A DNA stretch of 64,000 nucleotides. Origin: Anaerolineales bacterium (GTDB taxonomy: Bacteria; Chloroflexota; Anaerolineae; Anaerolineales; Villigracilaceae). The translations under genes and the position numbers were made by a program. The stretch is from positions 434,001 through 498,000 of the forward strand of contig JABTUU010000002.1 of the NCBI GenBank assembly GCA_015075275.1, in the 5' to 3' direction. The notes beneath the pieces were generated by a model. It ran no database searches and was not told where the DNA came from. It worked only from the letters and a program-made list of their open reading frames with translations. Positions 57,109-64,000 of this stretch are shown here, in pieces. The stretch's first letter is position 1, and every line of letters starts with the position of its first letter.

Positions 57109-58956
57109 CTACCCTATTTCAATACCATATGATTTCGCGTTCGCAGGAATATCTCTCGTGTCTGTCGCGACAATTATTTGCACTTTTTCCTTGTTTTTCT
57201 CAGCCAATTGAACAAATTGGTTCAAAACTTGCAAATATCTTTCCTTGCCCATCTTTTGCTGTTGCGGTTCATCTATGATAAGCAATTTTGGATGACCTGA
57301 TTTAACTTTAGGCTCGATTATTCCCATTGCCAAAACAGCATAATGAAAAGCCATCACAGTGATGGCTAAATCAAAGCCTATCATCTTCTTGTATGATTGT
57401 CCGTTAATGAGCGGCAAAAACGTCTTGGTATCCCATTCCACTACTTCAACAGGTTGATCTAAATCAACTCGATTTAGAAATGTTCTAAAGTGCGTAACGA
57501 ATGCATTGTAATACTCGCTAGGATTTCCTAATTTATTTCTTAAGTCGGTTAATTCACGCCTGACTTCATCAAGCTCCTTCTGGATTTTCGGGAGGTCGTA
57601 TTCTTGATAGTGGATAGCTAATTCACGCTGTTGTTTTTCATAATCCAATTTGCTAAGTTCACGCTCGGCAGAGACTCTGGCTGAAACAATAAGACCCAAA
57701 TGTTCAACAATAGGGGAAACGTATTGTCTTGTTTCCTGTTCTAGCTTTTTCTCCAGGTTTTCAACTTCACCTGAAAGCGGTTTTACTTCTCTTTGAAGTT
57801 GTTCGATACGTTTTTCATGGTCTATTATGAGAATATCAACTTCTTTAATGGATTGTTTCGTGTCTCTTATTGACTTTTCCCATGCTTCGGTATCATTATG
57901 CTCGGCAAGGTTTCTGCCACACAATGAGCACAATCCCTCAGATTCCCTTTGTTGCATTTCAGATGTTACTTCTTGCGAACATCTCGGGCAAATAGTAAAT
58001 GTGAAAGTCGAGATTACGTAGTGAGATGAAATATGACGTTCTAATCTTTTCACTTCCTCAGAAAGAAGGCTTTTAATTTCAAGTTTTTCCTTCTTCTGGT
58101 CAGAGAGATTTAGCAATTCCCTTTGCTTTTCTTCCAGTTCTTTTCGCTTGCTAAGCAGCTCATTTTTAGTAGGTTCATAGGTGGAAACTTCCCCTTCTAT
58201 GGAAGTGCGGACATTTTGTCGCAAATCTTCCTCTTCCTGAGTTAAACGGGCAAGCCCTTCCAGTATTCCGTTTCTCCTACTTTCTATTTCTATTAGTGTA
58301 GGAACATCTAATCGCTTCAAAAATGTCTGAATCGAATTAATACTTTGCCTCAATTCAAGAATCTCAGATTCCTTTCCGCAAATGGAATTTTCCGTATCAG
58401 CAATTTCTTGAGTTGTAAGCCCAAACATGATTTTTACGATTTCAATAAATGGTCGTTCGTAAACTTGAGCCAGAATTGCAGAATAACTAATGTCGCGATC
58501 AATTACAAATGCACGAGCCAAATCATTAAAACTTAATGGATTGTCTCGCCTGTTGCCTTCTCGGTCAGTTGTTCTTGTAAAAACCTGTGGCAGCCCAAGT
58601 TTTTCAAGTAAATACGGAGAAATTTCTTGAATCGACAAAGACCGTTTACCATCTTTATCTTCAATCTCTAACCTGGCATTGGGCTGTTGACAACTTCTTG
58701 TAAAAGTTAAGCCTTCTCCATTCGCAGAGATTTTCAAAATAACCCTTACTGAAGATTCCAGAATTTTCGTGTCGATTCGTTCAAAGCTTCCACCTAAAGC
58801 ATATCTTACCAAGCGCAACAAGATAGTTCTGTCTGCCTGTGTTTTTCCGTGCAAGATATTTAAGCCTGAATTGAGCTCCAACTCTTCTTTAGCGTTGAGT
58901 TTTTCCCATACAAACTTTTCGAGAAACAATTTCGGAAAATCAATAATATCGTTCAT
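57109..58956 (-). CDS. SMC/Rad50-like ATPase (DUF3732-like), ABC-3C component, with degenerate Walker A
   Basis: A 615-residue coiled-coil ATPase. An N-terminal ABC half (LNSGLNILHGKTQADRTILL) leads into long coiled coils (about 190-470) broken by a zinc-hook-like C323-x2-C326 ... C343-x2-C346 (CPRC, CSLC). The C-terminal ABC half has Walker B PKLLIIDEPQQQ (D562, E563). The Walker A position reads GKTQADRT, where DUF3732-type proteins have GxSxTGKS, so the usual GK is lost. The ATG overlaps the middle-component stop as ATGA. It is the last gene of a three-gene conflict system whose nuclease is broken by an IS. Confidence 0.78.
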   Translation of the reverse strand: MNDIIDFPKLFLEKFVWEKLNAKEELELNSGLNILHGKTQADRTILLRLVRYALGGSFERIDTKILESSVRVILKISANGEGLTFTRSCQQPNARLEIEDKDGKRSLSIQEISPYLLEKLGLPQVFTRTTDREGNRRDNPLSFNDLARAFVIDRDISYSAILAQVYERPFIEIVKIMFGLTTQEIADTENSICGKESEILELRQSINSIQTFLKRLDVPTLIEIESRRNGILEGLARLTQEEEDLRQNVRTSIEGEVSTYEPTKNELLSKRKELEEKQRELLNLSDQKKEKLEIKSLLSEEVKRLERHISSHYVISTFTFTICPRCSQEVTSEMQQRESEGLCSLCGRNLAEHNDTEAWEKSIRDTKQSIKEVDILIIDHEKRIEQLQREVKPLSGEVENLEKKLEQETRQYVSPIVEHLGLIVSARVSAERELSKLDYEKQQRELAIHYQEYDLPKIQKELDEVRRELTDLRNKLGNPSEYYNAFVTHFRTFLNRVDLDQPVEVVEWDTKTFLPLINGQSYKKMIGFDLAITVMAFHYAVLAMGIIEPKVKSGHPKLLIIDEPQQQKMGKERYLQVLNQFVQLAEKNKEKVQIIVATDTRDIPANAKSYGIEIG

Positions 58957-59534
58957 GTGCTTATTTCCTCACCTAAACTTCTCGAAGTAACTTCGGGGAA
59001 ATGTTCGTAAATGAAGTCTTTTATCGCAGAACCTGTTTTGTTGCGAAACAAATTACTTACGATTTTGCAGCGCTCTATGATGCCATCGAACTCAACTGTG
59101 TCTAGCTCGTTCACCGCATACCTTCCTCTATCAGTTAGTTCGAAAACATCCCCATTTTTGCTGGGAAATATGGTTATAAGACCTTTTGCAACCAACAAGG
59201 CGAAGATATTGTAGTATTTTGAATCCCAAGGTCCATACTTATATCTAATCATTGGCGATTCTGGTCTGATATCAACTTCATCGCTTACTTCAATGTTGTG
59301 AATAGATGCGGCTTTCTTAAGATACGCGGGATACCTTATAAAGAAATCCATTTTGGCAATTTTTGTACGGCTGATAATTTTTCCCTTTATTCCAGCGTAG
59401 TTCAACAATAATAATAGCCTTGCCGCGTGAAGTTCCATGCTTTCTTCTGCAAGTGGTGTTCTGGCAGGGCGGCGGATATTGATTTTTAGATCTTGTGGTA
59501 TGTTGCTTGAGTTTGTTGATGCTGGGTTACTCAT
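58953..59534 (-). CDS. ABC-3C-type middle component (inferred)
   Basis: A 193-residue protein between the nuclease and the SMC-like ATPase. It overlaps the nuclease stop by 8 bp and the ATPase start by 4 bp, so all three are translationally coupled. After a polar N-terminus it has a helical, winged-helix-like body: AARLLLLLNYAGIKGK, KIAKMDFFIRYPAYLKKAA, YKYGPWDSKYYNIFALLVAKGLITI and FELTDRGRYAVNEL. Order, size and coupling fit the middle component of ABC three-component systems. Domain naming is inference from context. Confidence 0.62.
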   Translation of the reverse strand: MSNPASTNSSNIPQDLKINIRRPARTPLAEESMELHAARLLLLLNYAGIKGKIISRTKIAKMDFFIRYPAYLKKAASIHNIEVSDEVDIRPESPMIRYKYGPWDSKYYNIFALLVAKGLITIFPSKNGDVFELTDRGRYAVNELDTVEFDGIIERCKIVSNLFRNKTGSAIKDFIYEHFPEVTSRSLGEEIST

Positions 59535-60516
59535 TCGCACCTCTCTTAAAATCCACAGTACAAATGTCTGCCATGTCAAAAAATACGCCTTCTGCAAACC
59601 TTGTGCCTAGGCGTGGGTCTTTATGTTCTTTACTCCAGTCGTTTCCTGTTGCCTCTAAAATTCCTAGCAAGTCATTCCAAAGAACTAAGCCTGACTTTGA
59701 CGGGTTTTGTTTTTGATAATTTTGCCACCTTAGGTGTATGTCAACACCAAATTTTTCCCAAACGTTGGACGCAAACTCTTTTTCGTATCGTAAACCAATA
59801 GCCTCAGTTCTAGCGGTCAAGGCGTACTTGTGTTTGTCGCCTATATTTGCTCCCGACAATTTATCCTGCAAAGTTAAGGAATGGGTTTGATCGGCGGTGG
59901 GATAAGGATATTCTAAATTTTGTAGAACTAATAGAATAATGTCTTGCCTTGTAATGGATTTCTCTAGCCAGGATTTTCTTGCAGATGTATTTGCTTTTTT
60001 AGAGGCAGAGAAAATAGCAGAATAAATTTTGTCGACTTGGTCGTGTGAAGCGTCAACTTGCCATACCTTCTTGATGACCTTCGCCAAAAGTTCTTTGTTT
60101 TTTGCCTCTATGCTTTCAGGGTTTGGTAAAGAAAAATTGATTGACAATAATTTAATCGCTTGTTCAACAGTTTCTTGAGTAATGTCTTGAGAAACCAAGT
60201 TTTCAGAAAGATATCTTATGAATGGCAACAATGTTTTATCCCAATCTGCGCTTCTTTCTTCTTTTGGGATATTTAATAACGCCACAAACTCTGCTAATGA
60301 GCAATCCGAGTATTTGCTTGCTCCTACTTTACCGCAACCAAGAATTTTGATGCTACCTACATTTTTTCCGTCTTGTAATGGCTCAAAGAGCTTCGCAAGA
60401 ATCCCCATTTTTTGTTTTTTGGCAGGTTTAATTAACTCTGGAAATGTCCAGATTCCAGTTTCTCTTTTTTTGACTTGAATTTTTTCAATAACAGAGTTTA
60501 TTTTGTGAAGTGTAAT

Positions 60517-61380
60517 AGACCTCTTGCATAAGTGTGCCATAATAGGTGCATGCGATACGAAACCGTACAAAACCTCAAGGATGAAGACTTCAAACGATGC
60601 ACAGGCGTCCAGCGCAACACCTTTGAACAAATGCTGGCAATCATGGAAGCAGGCTTGCGTAACTTTGGCAGGCCAACTACGCTCAAGCGAGCGGACCAGT
60701 TACTGATGACCTTGATGTACTGGCGTGAATATCGCACTGAATTTCACATTGGCTTGACCTATGGCGTCAGCGAGTCAACGGTCTGTCGCACCATCCAAAA
60801 GGTTGAAAATGTGCTGATCCAATCCAAGCAGTTTCACCTGCCGGGCAAAAAAGCGTTGCAACCCAGCGATACGATCTTTGAAATTGTGCTAGTAGATGTG
60901 ACTGAACAGCCAGTTGAGCGACCAAAAAAAGACAAAAACGGCATTACAGCGGCAAAAAGAAGCGCCATACCCAAAAAGCGCAGTTGATGGCCGACTTGAA
61001 TACCGAGCAAATCCTAGCCACAGACTTCTGTCACGGAAGTTGCCATGATTTTCAGTTGTTCAAACAAAGTCGCTCCAGGGTCGCAGAACACATTTGGATT
61101 TTAGCCGATGCTGGCTACCAAGGATTGTCCAGTCTGCACTCGAATAGCCAGACACCGGCCAAGAAAAGTAAACTTCATCCTTTGAGCGCGGCACAAAAGA
61201 CCGCCAATCGCAAGTTATCCAAGAAACGCATTGTGATCGAGAACATCATCCGCAAATTGAAAATCTTCCGGATCTTGAGTGAACGCTACCGCAATCGGCG
61301 AAAACGCTTTGGTTTGCGTTTCAATTTGATTGCAGCCATTTACAACCTGGAACTCAAATCATGACTTTTGCAAGAGGTCT
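60517..61380 (+). mobile_element. IS5-family element copy B (864 bp, ISL2-like), in the ABC-3C nuclease gene
   Basis: Same ends as copy A (AGACCTCTTGCA ... TGCAAGAGGTCT), flanked by AAT at 60514-60516 and 61381-61383. The transposase reads rightward, opposite to the disrupted gene. Length and encoded proteins match copy A exactly, which indicates recent movement. Confidence 0.95.
60550..61364 (+). CDS. IS transposase (DDE_Tnp_4), made by -1 frameshift
   Basis: The first frame runs from ATG 60550 to the TGA at 60985-60987; the second ends at 61364. The heptamer A-AAA-AAA at 60924-60930 is in register (CCA AAA AAA) for a -1 slip, and continuing from base 60930 gives KRQKRHYSGKKKRHTQKAQ, the conserved block of this transposase group, for 271 residues in total. 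DDE residues are in DVTEQ, DAGYQG and VIENIIRKLK. Confidence 0.93.
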
Positions 61381-61559
61381 AATATCTTCGCCATATTCAC
61401 AAACCACTCTTATTGCTCCAATGTTCAATAACATTTCAATGCATAGCCGAGATGTTATTTGCCATTGATAATCAAAGCCAATTCCACCCTCACTACCAGG
61501 GTCTGTTTCAGGTACGGAAGAAAGGAATTCAATACTCATGATGCCCTGCTTTTTTCACG

Positions 61560-61590
61560 ATTATAACTGTAATCTTTGTAAAGTCGTCAA
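61560..61590 (-). promoter_or_regulatory. Likely promoter of the ABC-3C operon
   Basis: On the minus strand TTGACG (61585-61590), 19 bp, and TATAAT (61560-61565), 20 bp before the nuclease ATG at 61539. GCAGG provides a ribosome site. Spacing is a little long for sigma-70. Confidence 0.6.
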
Positions 61591-61653
61591 AAGGAAAGGG
61601 GGCGGGGCGGGACCTCACCCTGATTAGCGTGATTGATCGGCATGTCCGTTTGT

Positions 61654-61673
61654 CCCTCTCCCAAGAGAGAGGG
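61654..61673. repeat. Dispersed CCCTCTC/GAGAGGG hairpin
   Basis: CCCTCTCCCAAGAGAGAGGG, inside a 60-130-bp block (from about 61598) of the CCTCACCC...GATCGGC... boilerplate type. It fills the gap between the ABC-3C promoter and the DUF488 partner gene. Confidence 0.6.
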
Positions 61674-61732
61674 TATGGAGTTGATCTCTTTTCTGTCTGA
61701 TAGGCGTGTTGAGTTTCCAAGTCAAAAGGGGT

Positions 61733-62575
61733 TCACAACAGCGAAAGTTGATCTGTTTTTGGTGGATAAAACACGCCGATAATCACAAACGGATTTGGTG
61801 CTGACATGGCGTGAAATTTCAAGGTTGTGCCAACAAAGAGATGTAAATCCTTGTCAGCAAATTCTTCAAGATATTTCTGCTTTACCAATTCAACTGCGGC
61901 TTGCTCATCACCGCCTGTTCGATAAAGGCAGTTCCAGAACAACGCACCAATTTCCCAATCTTCAATCATCATCTTGCGCGGTTCTTTGTCGCCTTCGGAG
62001 AAAAAGCGATACGAGAATTTGTAAGGCAATTTTCTCACGAGTTTCTTGTGTCCCCGCTCGGTTGGCAGTTCAAACATGTTGAATTGCTTGAGTTGGTCTT
62101 GCCATTCCTGTTTCCATTCACGTTCATCTTCTTCGATAACAAAGTCCACGATACGGGAAGGCTTCAAGGTCGCGAGAGATTTCCTTTGGTTTGGGTCTTT
62201 GGCGAGTGCAATAAGTTCATTCATCGAAAAGAATGTTTCTTTGAGAACAAAACTTTTCCGTGCCGCCCATTCATTCGCTGTTCCGATTTGCTCAAAGACC
62301 TTGATCGGCTCGTCCACGCCAAGTTTGGGGCTATAACTTTCAGGGCGAAAATCATCTGTTTTGCGAGTCAAGTTGAGTTCTATCCAAGAATACTTTGGAT
62401 ATTTCTGCTGGTCTTGTAGAAAGCGATATGGAATTGGATACATCCGAATCCATTTTTCGCCGTTCAACAATCCCGCCGTGCAAACCAATTCCGTGTAACT
62501 GCGTGACGGCAAAGGATAGGTCTTTACCGTGATCAATACTCTGGCGTTTGGGAGTTCGTTGGGTAGATAGGTCAT
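61733..62575 (-). CDS. Unknown partner protein of the DUF488 operon
   Basis: A 280-residue soluble protein that I do not place in a named family. It starts NARVLITVKTYPLPSRSYTELVCTAGLLNGEKWIRMYPIPYR, a beta-rich opening, then a charged helical middle (IVEFVIEEDEREWKQEWQDQLKQ-like) and ends LHLFVGTTLKFHAMSAPNPFVIIGVFYPP, which looks like a conserved C-terminal strand pair. The ATG at 62575 has GAGGGG upstream and lies 16 bp after the DUF488 stop, so the two form an operon. Similar pairs occur in defence islands (recalled, unverified). Confidence 0.6.
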   Translation of the reverse strand: MTYLPNELPNARVLITVKTYPLPSRSYTELVCTAGLLNGEKWIRMYPIPYRFLQDQQKYPKYSWIELNLTRKTDDFRPESYSPKLGVDEPIKVFEQIGTANEWAARKSFVLKETFFSMNELIALAKDPNQRKSLATLKPSRIVDFVIEEDEREWKQEWQDQLKQFNMFELPTERGHKKLVRKLPYKFSYRFFSEGDKEPRKMMIEDWEIGALFWNCLYRTGGDEQAAVELVKQKYLEEFADKDLHLFVGTTLKFHAMSAPNPFVIIGVFYPPKTDQLSLL

Positions 62576-62591
62576 TGTCCCCTCTGTGGAT

Positions 62592-63476
62592 TTATGGCAA
62601 GTGAACGACTTTTCTCTTGAAGGATTTGTTCTTCTGCAAATACTCAATCAAAGAATGCCGATGACAAAAATTGTGATCAGCTTCAAAACAAACTAAAGCG
62701 ATGCGTTCATTTTTGTTGGTCAAGTCAATTAGTTGCTTGATTGCGGCTTCCTGCTTTGGCAGAAGTTTGGTTTCATAAGCCTTGAACAAAGTCTTGTGCG
62801 AAACACTTTCGCCAAGTCCCTTGCGCATGGAGGATGGGATTCCAAGTTCGGGGATGTGGATGTATCTCATCCCTGCGTTTTCGATATAGTGCTTGAAACT
62901 CTTTTTAGAAAATCCATACTTCATGGATTGCGGGTTATTGCGAACATCCACGACAAGGGTGATGCCATTGGTGATAAGTTTGTACAGGAACGAGTCAATG
63001 GTCAAGCCTTCGTAGCCGATGGAAAAAACTGCGGGCTTGGTTTCTGGGGTAAATGCAAATTGTCGCTGTTGCAGTTCTTCGGCGGTAAAGTGTCTGTCAG
63101 CAATTTTGCTTCGCAAGGTGTATTGCGGAAATTCACGATAGGTTTTCTTGACGAGAGCATCTCCACGCAAGTTACCCATATTCGATTTGAATCTCAGTAA
63201 AGCGGCTTTGTCGGTTGGCGTAAGTTCTTTCAAGTAGGAGTGTTTTGTGCTTAATTGGAAATTATCAGAGGGTTTTAGCAATCCAGAACTTATCAGTATC
63301 CGTTTATCGTAATACGACATGTTGCTAAAAGGTCCAAAGTTATGAGGAAAAAAGTCGTAGTGATCCTTCTTTGACTGTTGGCAGAAATTAAATAGAAGTT
63401 TCTCGCAGTCCGTGCTTTGCAGACTGCCGCCAAAAACTTCGATCAATGCGAGGAGAATTTTTCTACGGTAGTACAT
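62592..63476 (-). CDS. DUF488 protein with N-terminal Panacea-like domain
   Basis: A 294-residue two-domain protein. Residues 1-125 (YRRKILLALIEVFGG, KLLFNFCQQSKKDHYDFFPHNFGPFS, LISSGLL) look like a SocA/Panacea-type helical domain, by inference. Residues about 140-294 are DUF488: SIGYEGLTIDSFLYKLITNGI, LVVDVRNNPQS, GFSKKSFKHYIENAGMRYIHIPELG, and VCFEADHNFCHRH with the conserved CHR. The family's reaction is unknown, although the Arg and Cys-His set suggests nucleic-acid or nucleotide chemistry. The start at 63476 lies 13 bp after a TATAAT, so the mRNA may be nearly leaderless. Confidence 0.78.
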   Translation of the reverse strand: MYYRRKILLALIEVFGGSLQSTDCEKLLFNFCQQSKKDHYDFFPHNFGPFSNMSYYDKRILISSGLLKPSDNFQLSTKHSYLKELTPTDKAALLRFKSNMGNLRGDALVKKTYREFPQYTLRSKIADRHFTAEELQQRQFAFTPETKPAVFSIGYEGLTIDSFLYKLITNGITLVVDVRNNPQSMKYGFSKKSFKHYIENAGMRYIHIPELGIPSSMRKGLGESVSHKTLFKAYETKLLPKQEAAIKQLIDLTNKNERIALVCFEADHNFCHRHSLIEYLQKNKSFKRKVVHLP

Positions 63477-63480
63477 AGTG

Positions 63481-63531
63481 TCCGCTTTGATTATAGCGGA
63501 CATTTGTCTTGCATTGCATGACAAATTGTCA
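63481..63531 (-). promoter_or_regulatory. -10 element with two palindromes upstream of the DUF488 operon
   Basis: TATAAT on the minus strand at 63490-63495 is enclosed by TCCGCT ... AGCGGA (63481-63500), and a second perfect palindrome TGACAA-A-TTGTCA lies at 63519-63531. Both are well placed for repressor binding. No good -35 is seen. The transcript would begin within about 6-8 bases of the ATG. Confidence 0.55.
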
Positions 63532-63605
63532 AATCCAAACGTGGGAGGGTTCTTCGGCTTCGCTCAGAATGCGGTTCGAGTGGGCGGGGTTGACCTTTCC
63601 CCCGT

Positions 63606-63627
63606 CCCCTTCCCTCAAGGGAAGGGG
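63606..63627. repeat. Dispersed CCCCTTCCCT/AGGGAAGGGG hairpin
   Basis: A perfect 10-bp stem with a CA loop in a longer boilerplate block (about 63590-63735) between the DUF488 operon and the DUF559 fragment. Similar text encodes LTPRPSPTGAG inside the glycosyltransferase gene near 40547. Confidence 0.65.
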
Positions 63628-63761
63628 TGCCTGCTAGTCGAGATGCGTCTGCGTGGGCTGGCGGGTATCTCAGACGGAAAGGTTTTAACTCCCGCCCCTT
63701 CGCGAAGCACCCTTTAGGGTCAGGGGAGGGCTGGGGAGGTTTTTTCAATTAGAATCAAAAC

Positions 63762-63899
63762 ATGCCGATTAAAAATATTGTCACTGGTCAACATGTCACC
63801 AAAGAAAAGCTTCAACGCGCCAAAGAACTCCGCCGCGAGATGACGCCTGCTGAGAAACTTCTGTGGCATGAATTACGGGCTAATAAATTAGGCGTTCAT
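63762..63899 (+). pseudogene. DUF559 endonuclease-like gene truncated by an IS element
   Basis: 46 codons: a short N-terminus then ELRREMTPAEKLLWHELRANKLGVH, the unmistakable start of DUF559 (Vsr-like PD-(D/E)XK fold) proteins. Translation meets a TAG created by the IS end at 63900. The rest of the gene, if kept, lies beyond the window. Confidence 0.82.
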
Positions 63900-63900
63900 T

Positions 63901-64000
63901 AGACCTCTTGCAAAAGTCATGATTTGAGTTCCAGGTTGTAAATGGCTGCAATCAAATTGAAACGCAAACCAAAGCGTTTTCGCCGATTGCGGTAGCGTTC
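63901..64000 (-). mobile_element. IS5-family element copy C, cut by the window end
   Basis: AGACCTCTTGCAAAAGTCAT and all following bases to 64000 match the left end of copy A. The 3 bases before it are ATT, again of ANT form. The orientation is the same as copy A, so the visible part is the 3' end of the transposase frame. Confidence 0.92.

Larger units (their letters stand above)
59527..61539 (-). pseudogene. DUF4297-like dsDNA nuclease (ABC-3C effector) split by an IS element
   Basis: Removing IS copy B (60517-61380) and one AAT restores a 381-residue frame with no shift. The N-terminus resembles DUF4297/Cap4-type nucleases: GSEGGIGFDYQWQI, VVCEYGEDI (E51-D52) and, across the junction, TLHKINSVIEKIQVKKR with Q66-V-K68, giving a PD-(D/E)XK core. 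The rest is helical, and the C-terminus (ARTEAIGLRYEKEFASNVW, RLGTRFAEGVFFDMADIC) probably docks to the middle component. A promoter lies at 61560-61590. IS insertion falls between the catalytic Glu/Asp and Lys, so the present allele cannot make the active site. Confidence 0.82.

Overview
The window looks like the chromosome of an uncultured or environmental Chloroflexota of the class Anaerolineae (inference). The signs are a giant DUF11-repeat surface protein with its own sortase domain, the DUF3090 / SCO1664-family pair, a two-subunit-type methylmalonyl-CoA mutase with its epimerase, an EttA-type ABC-F protein, and moderately GC-rich core genes broken up by AT-rich accessory blocks. I see no rRNA, tRNA or CRISPR array.

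Layout. 1-6 kb holds housekeeping genes (YciH-like factor, tilS, methylmalonyl-CoA epimerase, a DivIC-like protein, lysA, cytochrome b561) plus a tyrosine-recombinase-fold protein that has lost its catalytic residues. 6.1-13.4 kb is one 2415-residue secreted adhesin-like protein with eight or so DUF11-like repeats, four SdrD-B-like repeats (a recent 987-bp tandem duplication), an LPATG motif and a C-terminal sortase domain. 13.9-14.7 kb is a membrane protein behind a strong sigma-70 promoter with an embedded LexA-box-like palindrome. 15-19 kb is a polysaccharide O-acylation cassette: MBOAT, two SGNH-type proteins and a DltX-like micro-protein. 20-22 kb is a type II restriction-modification pair with an AbrB-like protein. 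22-31 kb is core (ftsK, rnz, pfkA, methylmalonyl-CoA mutase, DUF3090, SCO1664 family), with an AT-rich cargo (PD-(D/E)XK protein plus a 66-aa protein) inserted between DUF3090 and SCO1664.

31.5-48.4 kb runs from homoserine dehydrogenase and folK into a surface-glycan locus. It has two PAPS-type sulfotransferases, a fused sulfate adenylyltransferase/APS kinase that would supply PAPS, NeuB, a CMP-nonulosonate synthetase fused to a HAD phosphatase, a PtmA-like reductase, a Gfo/Idh/MocA enzyme, two polytopic GT-C-like proteins, a GT-B/capsule-like protein and an LtaS/sulfatase-fold membrane transferase. Together they suggest a sulfated, nonulosonic-acid-containing envelope polysaccharide.

48.4-53.7 kb holds a PlsC-like acyltransferase, a DUF2269 protein, an OafA-type acyltransferase broken by a single in-frame nonsense codon, a fossil copy of the ettA 3' end, and ettA. 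53.7-64 kb is an AT-rich conflict/defence island: an LRR-Roc-COR (ROCO) gene, a three-gene ABC-3C-like operon (SMC-like ATPase, middle component, DUF4297-like nuclease), a DUF488 pair and a DUF559 gene. Three copies of one 864-bp IS5-family element (the third cut by the window end) have broken the ROCO gene, the ABC-3C nuclease and the DUF559 gene. Each of the two complete insertions has a perfect 3-bp target duplication, and removing the element restores the reading frame exactly. The insertions are therefore very recent. The transposase needs a -1 frameshift at an A7 heptamer.

Many short palindromic repeat families sit in the gaps and occasionally inside genes.
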